DNA from: Paenibacillus sp. FSL H8-0079
GTDB taxonomy: Bacteria; Bacillota; Bacilli; Paenibacillales; Paenibacillaceae
Assembly (NCBI RefSeq): GCF_037991315.1
Contig: NZ_CP150300.1
Coordinates: 1,612,001-1,676,000 of the forward strand
DNA length: 64,000 nucleotides
Direction: 5' to 3'
The translations under genes were made by a program, and so were the position numbers. The stretch's first letter is position 1. Every line of letters starts with the position of its first letter. This document shows, in pieces, positions 44,696 to 54,343 of the stretch. The notes beneath the pieces are model-generated. The model was not told the origin of the DNA. It saw only the letters and a list, made by a program, of their open reading frames with translations, and did no database searches.

Positions 44696-46279
44696 ATGGA
44701 AGATACGCCTGTACAACAACCGGCGGCAGTACTTATGCTGCAAGGGACGGCATCGGATGTAGGGAAAAGCGTGATTACAACGGCGCTGTGCCGTGTATTC
44801 AAGCAGGATGGCTTCAAGCCTGCCCCGTTCAAGTCACAGAACATGGCACTGAATTCCTACGTAACGGAAGACGGCAAGGAGATTGGCCGGGCCCAAGGCG
44901 CGCAGGCAGAAGCCTGTGGTATTGAAGCAACGACGGATATGAATCCGATCCTCATCAAGCCGGTGCGCGATATGCATTCGCAGATCGTGGTACACGGTGT
45001 ACCTTTTGCCCAGATGAGCGCATCAGATTATCGGCAGAAGTTCCTGCCCGAAGCGAAGCAGACGGTCATGGATGCGCTGAACCGGTTGCGGGACACCTAT
45101 GATGTGGTGCTGATGGAAGGAGCAGGCAGTCCTGCGGAGATTAATCTGAAAGACCGGGATATCGTCAACATGAATCTGGCAGGTTGGGCCGATGCTCCAG
45201 TCATTCTGATCTCGGATATTGATCGGGGCGGCGTATTTGCTTCTATTGTCGGCACTCTGGAGCTGCTAGAGCCACACGAGGTGAAGCGTGTAAAAGGTTT
45301 TATCATCAACAAGTTTCGCGGCGATCTGTCCCTGTTGCAGCCCGGACTAGACTGGCTCGAAGAACGGACAGGCATTCCAGTATTAGGTGTATTACCTTAC
45401 ATAAGAGATATTCAGATTGAAGCAGAGGATTCAGTGGTTCTGGACTCCATGCGTCATGGAAAATCCGGCAAGACAGAGTTGGATCTGGCGGTGATCCGAT
45501 ATCCGCGAATTTCCAACTTTACAGACTTCGATGCACTTTCCCGTGAACCGGATGTGAATGTGCGTTACGTGACTTCGCCAGAGGAATTGGGAAGTCCTGA
45601 TGCCATTCTTCTACCGGGTACGAAGGATACGATAGGTGATCTGGCTTTCCTGCGTGAGTCTGGACTGGAGCAAGCGATTGCCAGCCAGACCGAACGTGAT
45701 AACGTTCAGCTCGTAGGGATATGTGGCGGATACCAGATGCTTGGGAGACATCTGAAGGACCCGTTTGCAGTGGAGGCGAATCAGATCCAGGAAGCGAAGG
45801 GACTCGGTTGGCTCCCGCTATCGACAACATTTCTTCAGGAAAAGCAGACGGTGAGGGCTTCTGGACGGGTGCAACTTCAGAATCCGATTCGTCTGTATGG
45901 TGAACCAGATGTGAAAGCATCTCCACTACCTATTAATGGATATGAGATTCATATGGGTGTTACGGAGTGCCACGAACCTGAACATGTAACCGCACTATTT
46001 GAAATCTCCCATCCAGGTGGTGAAGCATTCCATGAAGGCTGGGGCACAGTGGATGGCAGCGTATGGGGAACCTATCTGCATGGTTTGTTTGAAAGTGATC
46101 AATTCCGACGTTCGTGGCTTAATGGTTTGCGTGAAGGAAAGGGACTAGCTCCACTTCAAGAGACATATAGTGCACATGAACGTAAAGAGATGGAGTTCGA
46201 TCGGGTAGCCGAATCATTGCGGTCCTCATTGGATATGAAGCGTGTGTACGAGATTATGGGTGTTCAGGCACCGGAGTAA
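44696..46279 (+). CDS. cbiP: cobyric acid synthase
   Basis: 527 residues, ATG 44696 after GAGGTGATGGTGT. ATP- and glutamine-dependent amidation of (adenosyl)cobyrinate diamide side chains. The N-terminal dethiobiotin-synthetase-like P-loop region is 'MLQGTASDVGKSVITTALCR', with 'FKSQNMALNSYVT'. The C-terminal class I glutaminase-like domain has 'LVGICGGYQMLG' (Cys nucleophile) and 'GTYLHGLFE'. Its presence without ring-synthesis genes in view suggests that partly amidated corrinoids can be completed, or that the other genes lie elsewhere. Confidence 0.94.
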   Translation: MEDTPVQQPAAVLMLQGTASDVGKSVITTALCRVFKQDGFKPAPFKSQNMALNSYVTEDGKEIGRAQGAQAEACGIEATTDMNPILIKPVRDMHSQIVVHGVPFAQMSASDYRQKFLPEAKQTVMDALNRLRDTYDVVLMEGAGSPAEINLKDRDIVNMNLAGWADAPVILISDIDRGGVFASIVGTLELLEPHEVKRVKGFIINKFRGDLSLLQPGLDWLEERTGIPVLGVLPYIRDIQIEAEDSVVLDSMRHGKSGKTELDLAVIRYPRISNFTDFDALSREPDVNVRYVTSPEELGSPDAILLPGTKDTIGDLAFLRESGLEQAIASQTERDNVQLVGICGGYQMLGRHLKDPFAVEANQIQEAKGLGWLPLSTTFLQEKQTVRASGRVQLQNPIRLYGEPDVKASPLPINGYEIHMGVTECHEPEHVTALFEISHPGGEAFHEGWGTVDGSVWGTYLHGLFESDQFRRSWLNGLREGKGLAPLQETYSAHERKEMEFDRVAESLRSSLDMKRVYEIMGVQAPE

Positions 46280-46292
46280 GTTGTTATACATA

Positions 46293-46353
46293 AATACCCC
46301 CATGTCCGACAACCCGTTTTCTAGAAACGGAATGTTAGCGGCATGGGGGTATT
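46293..46353. terminator. long nested palindrome, possible terminator
   Basis: AATACCCCCATG (46293-46304) pairs with CATGGGGGTATT (46342-46353), and an inner CCGTTTtctaGAAACGG hairpin lies between. There is no T run on the plus strand, so it may be a weak terminator for the converging cbiP and chemoreceptor genes, or a cruciform. Confidence 0.5.
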
Positions 46354-46412
46354 GCATATCCTATGACTAAATGGGGTTTAAAACAGGGAATGATGGGTTA
46401 ATGGTATACCTG

Positions 46413-48113
46413 TTAGTTTATTTTGAAATTCTTCATGGCGGATTGCAGTTCTACAGCTTGTTCATGCAGATGTCGTACCGTATTCGAATGTGAATCCATC
46501 TCGCTGAGCTGAAGATCTGCTGTTGAAGCAATCTGTAGCATGCTCTCACGGGATTTGGACGTAATCTGTGCCGTTTCTTCAACAGACGCACTCACTTCTT
46601 CTGCACCAGCGGATACTTGTTGCGTAGAAGCCGAGACAGTCTGGATGGTCAGGTTGACGTTCTGAATCAGTTCATTCAGTTGCTGGAAGGCTGAACCTGC
46701 CTGTTGAACGACAGTCGTACCTGAACCAATCTCCTTGGTTACGCGGTTCATGGCGTCAACCGAGCGTTCAGCGTCTTCACGAATGGTACCCAGATAATCC
46801 GAAATTTCCTCGGTGGCTGTCTTGGATTGCTCCGCAAGTTTGCGAACTTCTCCAGCAACGACAGCGAATCCGCGTCCGTGCTCTCCAGCACGTGCTGCTT
46901 CAATGGAGGCGTTGAGTGACAGCATGTTAATCTGTTTGGTAATTTCAAAAATGGAAGCAACAATGGTGCCGATGGCTACTGAACGTTCATTCATGGTCTC
47001 AACATACCGCAACGATTCGCTTGCTGTCTGACCTACACGTTCCATCTGCTCCACGGCATTCTGAGCCAGTCGGTTACCATTAACCGCCTCATTGGCTGCT
47101 TCGCCAATTTGCTCAGACACTTCAGCAGAAGAAGAAGCGATATGCATGATACCCTGCGTAATTTCTTCCATGGCTCTGGCGTTCTCGGATGCACTGGAAG
47201 CAATACTGATGCTGCCTTTTTCTGCATCTTCAGCAGAGCGGCTGGAATTACGAACCATACCGGACATCGATTCAACCCGCTGAAGCAGGTCATTGGAGCC
47301 TGCCACAACTTCATCGGACGTGGACAAGGCACGGCTAATCATTTCTTTCAGGTTATGCGTCATCGTCTGGAAGCTTGCGGCAAGCTGGGCAATTTCATCT
47401 TTACCTTTGATCTCTAGCTCAGCGGTCAGATCGCCTTGGGATATTTGTTTGCTATGTTGAACGAGCTTGATGATGGGTTTGGTTACTCTTTTGATCATAC
47501 TAGTTGAGATAAGCCAGCCGAGCACGAAGACTAATGCTGTAATTCCAAGACATAACCAGAAGACCTGAGTAATCTTGTCTTGAATGAACTGGGCGTCCAT
47601 GCTTACAGCCATAATCATATTACTTCCTGCGATTGGCATAAAGGCTGCTTTATGTACACCGAAGGAATCGGAGTAGACCTCGCTGATTACCATTTGTTTG
47701 TTCTCGATCGCTGCATTCATTGTGGGTTCTACATTAATCTCATCTTGGGCTTTCATGCCTGAGGAAGAGTTGGCAACCACCACTTTGGCTGATCCATCTT
47801 GAATGGCAACAATGTATGCGGCATCCAGATTGTGTTCTTTTGCTTTATCTGCGAGATACGATTCTACGGTCATAGCAGCACCTTCGGAACCGGCTCCGCC
47901 ACTCTGTACCTGTAGAATCTTTGAAGCAGAGGTATTCTTGTATATATCCTGAATGGACGTGTTTAGGACTTTATCGAACTGCGGGAGCACGTAACTTTGA
48001 ATAATATTCATCGATACGGCATAAAAACTGATACTGAACAACAGGGAAGCAACCAGCAAGACGAGGAACAAAGTGCCTCTAATTTTACCGGCAACGGTGC
48101 GATTACGAAACAT
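46413..48113 (-). CDS. methyl-accepting chemotaxis protein
   Basis: 566 residues, ATG at 48113 after AAAGGATG. Membrane span 1 at ~12-34, an extracellular sensor domain (~35-182) of single-Cache type, span 2 at ~183-207, HAMP (~208-262), then the long signalling coiled coil. The signalling tip with '[20 protein letters not shown]' and '[16 protein letters not shown]' is complete. No C-terminal CheR-binding pentapeptide is visible. Ligand unknown. Confidence 0.93.
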   Translation of the reverse strand: MFRNRTVAGKIRGTLFLVLLVASLLFSISFYAVSMNIIQSYVLPQFDKVLNTSIQDIYKNTSASKILQVQSGGAGSEGAAMTVESYLADKAKEHNLDAAYIVAIQDGSAKVVVANSSSGMKAQDEINVEPTMNAAIENKQMVISEVYSDSFGVHKAAFMPIAGSNMIMAVSMDAQFIQDKITQVFWLCLGITALVFVLGWLISTSMIKRVTKPIIKLVQHSKQISQGDLTAELEIKGKDEIAQLAASFQTMTHNLKEMISRALSTSDEVVAGSNDLLQRVESMSGMVRNSSRSAEDAEKGSISIASSASENARAMEEITQGIMHIASSSAEVSEQIGEAANEAVNGNRLAQNAVEQMERVGQTASESLRYVETMNERSVAIGTIVASIFEITKQINMLSLNASIEAARAGEHGRGFAVVAGEVRKLAEQSKTATEEISDYLGTIREDAERSVDAMNRVTKEIGSGTTVVQQAGSAFQQLNELIQNVNLTIQTVSASTQQVSAGAEEVSASVEETAQITSKSRESMLQIASTADLQLSEMDSHSNTVRHLHEQAVELQSAMKNFKIN

Positions 48114-48461
48114 AGAATCATCCTTTCACGTCATGTTCATTAACATTGTCGCTTTTCCGTTATCATAAGACCTATATACCAATGAAGAAAGGCCTAATTT
48201 ATACGTTGAGAAAACTTGGGAATAAGCGGATATACCTATATTACAGAATTAACCGGAGGTTGAATAGAACAATTTTCACGATTTGGTGTATTTTTTTCAG
48301 AAATAGATTAATCTGTTACATGCATATTACATAATATCAATTAATACCTACCAGAATAGTTTGATATATGGTATATTGTAAAATGTCTTGTTGGTCGTAT
48401 AAAAAATAGAAGAGAAAATCGGATAAGTTCCGGTTACACATGTTGAGGAGGATTTATAGTA
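48114..48461. promoter_or_regulatory. divergent intergenic region, chemoreceptor / tcyP
   Basis: 348 AT-rich bases with no ORF worth calling. Near 48360-48380 there is an AT palindrome, ATATATGGTATAT, next to a TTGATA -35-like and TAAAAT -10-like hexamer. A cysteine-metabolism regulator could bind here because tcyP genes are usually sulfur-controlled, but no known box can be matched with certainty. Confidence 0.3.
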
Positions 48462-49859
48462 ATGGATACTTTTCTAGTCATTTTGAATGTAGTGATCATG
48501 CTGGCATTTTTGGGTGTGCTCTACTGGATGCAGAAGAAACATATTTCCTTTACGAAACGCGTATTTGCGGGTTTGGGTATGGGGGTTGTATACGGTGTAA
48601 TTCTTCAATTGATCTATGCATCCGGCTCTGATGTCATCACGAAGTCGGTCGATTGGTTCAATCTGGTTGGTTCAGGATATGTTCGTTTGTTACAAATGGT
48701 CGTGATTCCATTGATTATGGTATCGATCATCTCGGCTATTATGAATCTGAAAGGCAAGCAAAACCTCGGTAAAATGAGTGTCTCCATTATTGCGATCCTG
48801 TTGATCACAACGGCGATTGCGGCAGGGGTCAGCATTGTAACGAGTCTTGGCTTCAACCTGACTTCTATTGAGATTGAGGGTGGAGATCGGGAGCTTGCAC
48901 AAGGACAACGCATGGAGGAACGTCTTGTTGATGTACAGGATCAGACGATTCCACAGCAAGTGCTGGAATTCATTCCTTCGAATCCATTTGCGGATATGAC
49001 TGGAGAACGTCGTACATCTACGCTGGCGGTTGTTATTTTCTCCGCGTTCATCGGTGTGGCTGTACTTGGATTGGATCGCAAAAAACCACAGCAGGCGGAA
49101 ACATTCCGAGGCATGGTTAATGCGGTATATGCGGTAGTTATGCGGATTGTAACGTTGGTACTTCGATTGACGCCATACGGTATCTTGGCCCTGATTACGA
49201 AGGTAACGGCGACCACGAATCCAGACGAGATTCTGAAGTTGATCAAATTCGTTGTCGCATCCTATGTAGCGTTGCTCGTTATGTTCATCATTCACTTGAT
49301 TATCATTGCGCTGTCGGGCTTCAACCCACTGACGTATCTGAAAAAGGTTCTGCCAACACTGGTATTTGCCTTTACGTCCCGTTCAAGTGCGGCAGCCATT
49401 CCGCTGAATGTAGAGACACAGACGAAGAAATTGGGCGTATCGGACGGAATTGCGAACCTGTCTGCAAGCTTTGGTGCTACGATTGGGCAAAACGGCTGCG
49501 CCGGGATCTATCCGGCCATGCTGGCGGTGATGATTGCTCCAACGGTCGGAATTGATCCGCTGAGCTGGGACTTCATTGTGACCTTGATCCTCGTAGTTAT
49601 GATCAGTTCATTCGGCGTAGCTGGAGTAGGCGGCGGGGCAACCTTCGCTTCCCTGATCGTATTGTCCACGATGAACCTGCCGGTAGCCTTGGCAGGATTG
49701 CTGATTTCCGTTGAACCGCTGATCGACATGGGTCGTACAGCATTGAACGTGAACGGGTCCATGACTTCTGGACTTGTAACCAGCAAAATTTTGAAAGAAA
49801 ATGATCAAGACACCTTCAATGATCAAAGCCGTGAACTGGATTCAGCTGTTCAGGTGTAA
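48462..49859 (+). CDS. tcyP: L-cystine transporter of the dicarboxylate-symporter family
   Basis: 465 residues, ATG 48462 after GAGGAGG. Eight or so membrane spans with the glutamate-transporter core: the serine-rich hairpin 'FAFTSRSSAAAIPLNVET', 'GATIGQNGCAGIYPAMLAVMIAP' and 'SFGVAGVGGGATFASLIVLS'. The long version with 'GQNGCAG' and the C-terminal 'INVNGSMTSG'-like 'LNVNGSMTSGLVTSKIL' fits Bacillus TcyP, a sodium-driven cystine importer. It complements the sulfate importer at 22547-26312 for sulfur supply. Confidence 0.9.
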   Translation: MDTFLVILNVVIMLAFLGVLYWMQKKHISFTKRVFAGLGMGVVYGVILQLIYASGSDVITKSVDWFNLVGSGYVRLLQMVVIPLIMVSIISAIMNLKGKQNLGKMSVSIIAILLITTAIAAGVSIVTSLGFNLTSIEIEGGDRELAQGQRMEERLVDVQDQTIPQQVLEFIPSNPFADMTGERRTSTLAVVIFSAFIGVAVLGLDRKKPQQAETFRGMVNAVYAVVMRIVTLVLRLTPYGILALITKVTATTNPDEILKLIKFVVASYVALLVMFIIHLIIIALSGFNPLTYLKKVLPTLVFAFTSRSSAAAIPLNVETQTKKLGVSDGIANLSASFGATIGQNGCAGIYPAMLAVMIAPTVGIDPLSWDFIVTLILVVMISSFGVAGVGGGATFASLIVLSTMNLPVALAGLLISVEPLIDMGRTALNVNGSMTSGLVTSKILKENDQDTFNDQSRELDSAVQV

Positions 49860-49921
49860 TACAGAATGGATCAGGTAGAGGCTCATATAAGAGCCAAAGC
49901 CATCTACAGTTCAAGCAAGTA

Positions 49922-49961
49922 AAGCCGTCCTTCGGAGAAATCCGGAAGGCGGTTTTTTTTG
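49922..49961 (+). terminator. intrinsic terminator after tcyP
   Basis: GCCgtCCTTCGGA pairs with TCCGGAAGGCGGT around GAAA, followed by eight T's. The rest of the gap to the preQ1 riboswitch (to 50181) shows no ORF of note; a promoter is expected near 50130-50160 but is not clear. Confidence 0.88.
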
Positions 49962-50181
49962 TAGCAATCGCACCATACCTGTGCTCGGTGTGCGAAGTCG
50001 TCTACTTTTTGTTACACGTGGTAAGAGAGATGGAGGTAGGAAAAACGGAGTATGGTCGAGAGAGACAAAGGAGTTATATAAAAGGGACTGGGAGTCACTG
50101 TAGGTAGGCTTGGGGTTATTTAGTGCTGTTCAAGGGACGAGAAATGTGGTAGAGTATTCATGTTTTGGCCCTGAGCCAAAC

Positions 50182-50221
50182 CGCGGTTCGTAACCATCCC
50201 GCGTAATCAAAACTAGGAAGG
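50182..50221 (+). promoter_or_regulatory. preQ1-I riboswitch
   Basis: CGCGG (50182-50186), loop TTCGTAACCAT, CCGCG (50199-50203), then the A-rich tail TAATCAAAACTAGGAAGG. This lines up base for base with the Bacillus queC-type preQ1-I aptamer (5-bp stem, 11-base loop, AAAACTAGG tail). The tail contains the ribosome-binding site of the next gene, so ligand binding should block translation. The transporter identity of that gene supports the call. Confidence 0.88.
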
Positions 50222-50223
50222 CA

Positions 50224-50919
50224 GTGTATGTATTTATGTTTAATTTAGGGTGGGGAGCGGTATTCGTTCTCGTAACTTATGGATTTTTCCTATTGTGTTA
50301 CCGCTTGTTCGGTAAAAAAGGTCTCTATGCCTGGATTGGTGTGGCTACGGTTATAGCCAACATTCAGGTGACCAAAACGATAGATATCATGGGAATTGTA
50401 CTGACGTTAGGCAACACGATGTATGTCAGCATGTACCTGACCAGTGACCTTCTCAATGAGAAGTATGGATCGGGTGAAGCGCGGAAGGCCGTATGGTTCG
50501 GATTCTTTACGTTAATCATGACGACGGTTCTGATGCAGATGGTGTTGTACTTTGACCCGGCACCGACGGACTTTGCACAGGATTCGATGAAAACATTGTT
50601 CGGTCTGCTGCCACGTCTGGCACTCGGAAGTCTGACCGCGTATTTCATCAGTCAGTTCCTGGATGTGCGACTGTTCAGCTGGTTACGCAAGGTAGCACCT
50701 GGACGTAATCAATTGTGGATTCGTACCAATGGTAGTTCGATCATTAGCTCATTTGTAGATACACTGGTGTTCTGCACGATCGCGTTTGCGTTCATCTACC
50801 CTTGGGACATCTGGCTGGAAATCTTCCTGACTACGTATGTCATCAAATTCGTACTGACTGCGGTCGGAACACCGTTTCTGTATGCTGCACGTAATTTCAA
50901 GTTTAAGGATGAAGCTTAG
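50224..50919 (+). CDS. queuosine precursor transporter (QPTR/YhhQ family)
   Basis: 231 residues from GTG 50224; an ATG at 50236 is an in-frame alternative. Six membrane spans; 'NIQVTKTIDIMGIVLTLGNTMYVSMYLTSDLLNEKYG' region is the conserved VUT/QPTR core, with 'SQFLDVRLFSWLRK' and 'RTNGSSIISSFVDTLVF' further on. It should import preQ0 or preQ1 for tRNA queuosine modification. The preQ1-I riboswitch on its ribosome-binding site strongly supports that role. Confidence 0.92.
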   Translation: MYVFMFNLGWGAVFVLVTYGFFLLCYRLFGKKGLYAWIGVATVIANIQVTKTIDIMGIVLTLGNTMYVSMYLTSDLLNEKYGSGEARKAVWFGFFTLIMTTVLMQMVLYFDPAPTDFAQDSMKTLFGLLPRLALGSLTAYFISQFLDVRLFSWLRKVAPGRNQLWIRTNGSSIISSFVDTLVFCTIAFAFIYPWDIWLEIFLTTYVIKFVLTAVGTPFLYAARNFKFKDEA

Positions 50920-50948
50920 ACAATATTCAAAAAGTATCACTTAAAATC

Positions 50949-50997
50949 ACCCTCTGCGCAGTCAATTGTAATTCGGACTCTGCAAGAGGGTTTTTTC
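50949..50997 (+). terminator. intrinsic terminator after the queuosine precursor transporter
   Basis: ACCCTCTgcGCAGTC pairs with GACtcTGCaAGAGGGT around an AT-rich loop, followed by TTTTTT. Confidence 0.85.
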
Positions 50998-51028
50998 ATA
51001 GAAAAGACCCGAAACAAGAAAAATACTT

Positions 51029-51057
51029 TTTACATTTTTATGAAAAAGTTATAATAT
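51029..51057 (+). promoter_or_regulatory. candidate promoter of the 51123 gene
   Basis: TTTACA (51029-51034), 17-base spacer, TAATAT (51052-51057); a TATAAT overlaps at 51050-51055. The region is very AT-rich, so exact boxes are uncertain. Confidence 0.5.
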
Positions 51058-51122
51058 AAACGACCTGTCGTTATGAGCGTGTATCATTAGCAACGATGAT
51101 TTCAACCAAAGGGGAATCGCAC

Positions 51123-51476
51123 ATGTACTCTACACTGCGTTATAAACTGGAAAGCAATGGAACAACCTATGAGAATGATAACATTAATGCCTCGTTATTG
51201 GTGGAGTTGATCACCAATCTGGAATTGCAGGAATACGTAGTACTTGGACCTTCGGAGCTGGTGGAGGGAAGTATGTATATGCAGGCTGCTGCGCTTGAGG
51301 AACCAGGGCAGATGGTGGCGGAGATTCGTTTGCAGGAAGGTGAGGACGGTTTCCGGCATTACAGCTACAGCACAGCAGATACGACTGTGATTATTCAATG
51401 GTTTCTGGATTACTGGGGGAAGCAACAGCTGCCACAGCTGGAATCCTGGCATGATATCACGCATGAGTTTGATTAA
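51123..51476 (+). CDS. hypothetical acidic protein
   Basis: 117 residues from ATG 51123, with AAAGGGGAA six bases upstream. Soluble, acidic, no signal or membrane span, with 'YKLESNGTTYENDNINASLL' near the start and a Trp-rich end 'WFLDYWGKQQLPQLESWHD'. I do not recognise the family. A promoter upstream, a good ribosome-binding site and a terminator downstream make it a believable gene. Confidence 0.65.
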   Translation: MYSTLRYKLESNGTTYENDNINASLLVELITNLELQEYVVLGPSELVEGSMYMQAAALEEPGQMVAEIRLQEGEDGFRHYSYSTADTTVIIQWFLDYWGKQQLPQLESWHDITHEFD

Positions 51477-51550
51477 TGGTAAATGAGTGAGCAGGAATAA
51501 GATCACGTAGAATGCAGACGGAGTAATGTAGGATATGCTTCGTATTAATT

Positions 51551-51598
51551 AAAATCCCGCGACCCATGATATTATGGGTTTGCGGGATTTTGTTTTTG
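51551..51598. terminator. bidirectional terminator
   Basis: AAAATCCCGCgACCCAT pairs with ATGGGTttGCGGGATTTT around GATATT, with T's on the plus side and A's on the other. It sits between the 51123 gene and the converging M24 peptidase gene. Confidence 0.88.
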
Positions 51599-51615
51599 AC
51601 ATAGATCCAATTGGA

Positions 51616-52704
51616 TTAGTCGGTAAGGATTTGCAGCTCTTTAGGATATGTTGTCAGAACTTCGACACCCGTCTCGGTCACAATTACATCATCCTCGATG
51701 CGGACGCCGCCTGCTGCGGTATATATGCCTGGTTCAATCGTGAATACGGTACCTTCATTCAGGATGTCCATGTTTTCTCCATGGAGGGAAGGATACTCAT
51801 GCACGTCGATACCCAATCCGTGGCCTACTCTGTGCATGAAGCGCTCGCCGTATCCCGCTTCTTCCGTGACCTGGCGTGCTGCACGATCCACTTCGGCGCA
51901 GGTGATGCCTGGTTTCACGACTTGGATAGCAGCTTCGTTCGCTGCGAGCACAGTGTTATAGATGGTTTTGAGTTCAGGTGAGATGTCACCAAAGGCAAAT
52001 GTGCGTGTGATATCCGAAGCATATCCTCCAGCGTACACACCCATATCGAACATCAATAGGTCACCATGTTGCAGTTTCCGTTCACCTGGTGTACCGTGTG
52101 GCAGACCTGTTTTGGGTCCGGTGAGCACCATGGTATCAAAGGAAGGGCCATCCGCGCCCAGTTTCTTCATCTGGTACTCCATCTCGGCGACAAGCTCAAT
52201 CTCGGTTACGCCTGTGCGAACGTGAGAGAGGCCTTGACGCAGTGTTTCTTCGATCAGATAAATAGCGTGGCGAATGCGGGCTACCTCATCTGGTGTTTTT
52301 TTCACACGCAATGTGCGAAGCAAGGGGCCGACATCTTCAAAGCTGGCGGCACCCAGCGCGGCGGTCAGCTGCTCATAACGTGAGACGGTCACGTATTCTT
52401 TTTCGAGACCTACTCGGCCCAGACGGCCTTGATAACGTTCGAACAAAGCGTACGGATTATCCGTATCCGTATGAGTGGCAATGTTGGATACCGAGGAAGC
52501 GGCTGCGGCAGCTTCAGCGTCCAGAGCGGGTACGATCAACAAGGGTTCTTCGCCACGTGCGAGAACTAGGCCAAGGAAACGTTCATGCGGATTGCTCGCG
52601 AAGCCAGTTAAATAGTAGATATGTTTCGGATCTGTGATCAGCATGGCGTCCAATCCTTGCCCGGACAGATCGTCTTCAAGACGAGATAAAGGGTTTTGAT
52701 TCAT
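51616..52704 (-). CDS. Xaa-Pro peptidase (M24 family)
   Basis: 362 residues from the ATG at 52704 (AAGGTGG 12 bases upstream); an ATG at 52728 is possible. Creatinase-type N-domain (~1-125), then the pita-bread catalytic domain. The five metal ligands are visible: two Asp in 'DMGVYAGGYASDITRTF', His in 'HRVGHGLGIDVHE', Glu in 'FTIEPGIY' and Glu in 'VRIEDDVIV'. It removes N-terminal residues before proline or splits Xaa-Pro dipeptides; aminopeptidase P and prolidase cannot be separated here. Confidence 0.92.
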   Translation of the reverse strand: MNQNPLSRLEDDLSGQGLDAMLITDPKHIYYLTGFASNPHERFLGLVLARGEEPLLIVPALDAEAAAAASSVSNIATHTDTDNPYALFERYQGRLGRVGLEKEYVTVSRYEQLTAALGAASFEDVGPLLRTLRVKKTPDEVARIRHAIYLIEETLRQGLSHVRTGVTEIELVAEMEYQMKKLGADGPSFDTMVLTGPKTGLPHGTPGERKLQHGDLLMFDMGVYAGGYASDITRTFAFGDISPELKTIYNTVLAANEAAIQVVKPGITCAEVDRAARQVTEEAGYGERFMHRVGHGLGIDVHEYPSLHGENMDILNEGTVFTIEPGIYTAAGGVRIEDDVIVTETGVEVLTTYPKELQILTD

Positions 52705-52954
52705 AAGTGTAGTTGTCCACCTTTCCATTCATACTATCCTTCTATTATAAAAGATTATGGTGGAATTCCAAACTACAGTGATTCCATGCCTTTCGAATCC
52801 CTTGAATTCGCCGTTTGAGTGGCTGGTATGAAGGGTAATACAGGGCGAAACCGCTTTACAGAATAATAATAGCACCACAACTATAGAGAACAATACGTTG
52901 AAGCTTGGCTTACTTATTTTATACGAAAAACGATATGAGAAGGGAGATGTAATC

Positions 52955-54166
52955 ATGAATAATCGAGTAACCGTTCCACTGTATGCTTCATTATTAAGTG
53001 TGGCCCTGTTAACAGCGTCATGCTCTTCAGGTGATCCCTCTACAGGAGGAACAGAGCAGACGTCTCAGGGGCAGGGAACAGGTCAGGGACAGACAGCCAA
53101 TGGAGGCAATGGCAGTACGAGTGGAAACGAGAGTGGAGCGCAGGGAGAGACGGTTATTCCGTATCAGGCTTCCGTTCTAGTTGAAGGATTGAATGCACCA
53201 TGGGAGATTGTGAGTGTGCCTGATGGTCGGATGTTTGTAACGGAGCGCCCTGGTGCAATTCGGATTATTGAGGATGGAAAACTTGCTCCTGAACCACTGA
53301 TTGAATTCTCAGCCCCATTTAATGAAGAAGGCGAAGGAGGTCTGTTGGGTCTTGCAGCTGATCCGGACTTCGAGGATAACGGTTATCTATATGCGTACCA
53401 CTCCTATCTGGAAGGCGATGATATTGCGAATCGGGTGTTACGCCTCAAGGTGAATGATGGCAAAGCGGTCATAGATCAAGAGTTGCTTGGTAACATTCCA
53501 GGCGGAACGAATCATAACGGTGGGCGGATCAAGATTGGCCCAGACAAGTTGCTCTATATTACGACAGGTGAGCGCTATGAACCGGAACTGTCACAGAACG
53601 AAGATAGCCTTGGGGGTAAAATATTGCGGATTGGTCTCGATGGATCGATCCCTGCAGACAACCCATGGCCGAATTCGCCTGTATACAGTATGGGACACCG
53701 GAACGCACAGGGACTGGCCTGGAATCCGGACAACGGTTATCTCTATTCTACCGAGCATGGTCAGCGGAATCATGATGAGATTAACCGGATTGTGGCCGGG
53801 AAGAATTATGGCTGGCCCGAGGTAGAAGGAGACGATGATGACAATGGCGCATATCAGGCTCCGCTTGCACATAGTGGGAATGATACGTGGGCGCCGTCTG
53901 GTGTAGCTTATGTTGAAGAAGGACCATGGGCCGGATCACTGATTGCCGCGAATCTGCGTGGAGAGCAGTTGCTGAAGGTTACTCTGTCGGAAGATGGTAC
54001 ACAAGTTAAACAGGTGGAACCAATCTTCGAAGATGAGTGGGGCCGGATTCGTAATGTGAGTGCTGGTGAGGACGGAAAGTTATACGTGCTTACGAACAAT
54101 CGGGATGGGCGGGGATCGCCACGTGATGGGGATGATAAGCTGATTGTGCTTACTCCGGAGAGCTGA
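52955..54166 (+). CDS. lipoprotein of the PQQ-dependent sugar dehydrogenase (GDH-B/YliI) family
   Basis: 403 residues from ATG 52955 after AGAAGGGAG. Signal peptide with lipobox 'LTASCSSG', then a ~45-residue Gly/Gln/Thr/Ser linker. A six-bladed beta-propeller follows: 'GLNAPWEIVSVPDGRMFVTER', 'GGLLGLAADPDF', 'NHNGGRIKIGPDKLLYITTGE', 'GHRNAQGLAWNP' and 'GKNYGWP'. Family members oxidise sugars with PQQ, but many Firmicute members lack known cofactor synthesis. The electron acceptor is unknown. Confidence 0.9.
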   Translation: MNNRVTVPLYASLLSVALLTASCSSGDPSTGGTEQTSQGQGTGQGQTANGGNGSTSGNESGAQGETVIPYQASVLVEGLNAPWEIVSVPDGRMFVTERPGAIRIIEDGKLAPEPLIEFSAPFNEEGEGGLLGLAADPDFEDNGYLYAYHSYLEGDDIANRVLRLKVNDGKAVIDQELLGNIPGGTNHNGGRIKIGPDKLLYITTGERYEPELSQNEDSLGGKILRIGLDGSIPADNPWPNSPVYSMGHRNAQGLAWNPDNGYLYSTEHGQRNHDEINRIVAGKNYGWPEVEGDDDDNGAYQAPLAHSGNDTWAPSGVAYVEEGPWAGSLIAANLRGEQLLKVTLSEDGTQVKQVEPIFEDEWGRIRNVSAGEDGKLYVLTNNRDGRGSPRDGDDKLIVLTPES

Positions 54167-54299
54167 GTCAGGAGTAAGGGGAAAGATAGCGTGCACATGT
54201 CGTGATGCAATATAAAATGCTGCGTGTATACCGTACGCAATAGGAGCTACCATACGGTCAACACCAGTGCAGTAGTAGAAGTGCGTGGTTAATTAATTA

Positions 54300-54343
54300 A
54301 AGGAGCTGTCCCGTCAAGTTCATGACATATGGGACAGCTCCTT
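54300..54343. terminator. strong inverted repeat, probable bidirectional terminator
   Basis: AAGGAGCTGTCCC (54300-54312) is exactly complementary to 54331-54343, with an inner GTCA/TGAC pairing. TTAATTAATTAA-type sequence flanks the left side, so it works best for the minus-strand gene at 54468-55197. The 301-base gap 54167-54467 holds nothing else definite. Confidence 0.7.

Noticed and set aside
48300..48400. A sulfur-regulator (CymR-like) box before tcyP
   Set aside because: The AT palindrome is there, but I could not match a defined consensus and such sequences are common in AT-rich DNA.
50030..50110. A 26-codon open frame before the preQ1 riboswitch
   Set aside because: No ribosome-binding site, low-complexity charged product and no support from context.
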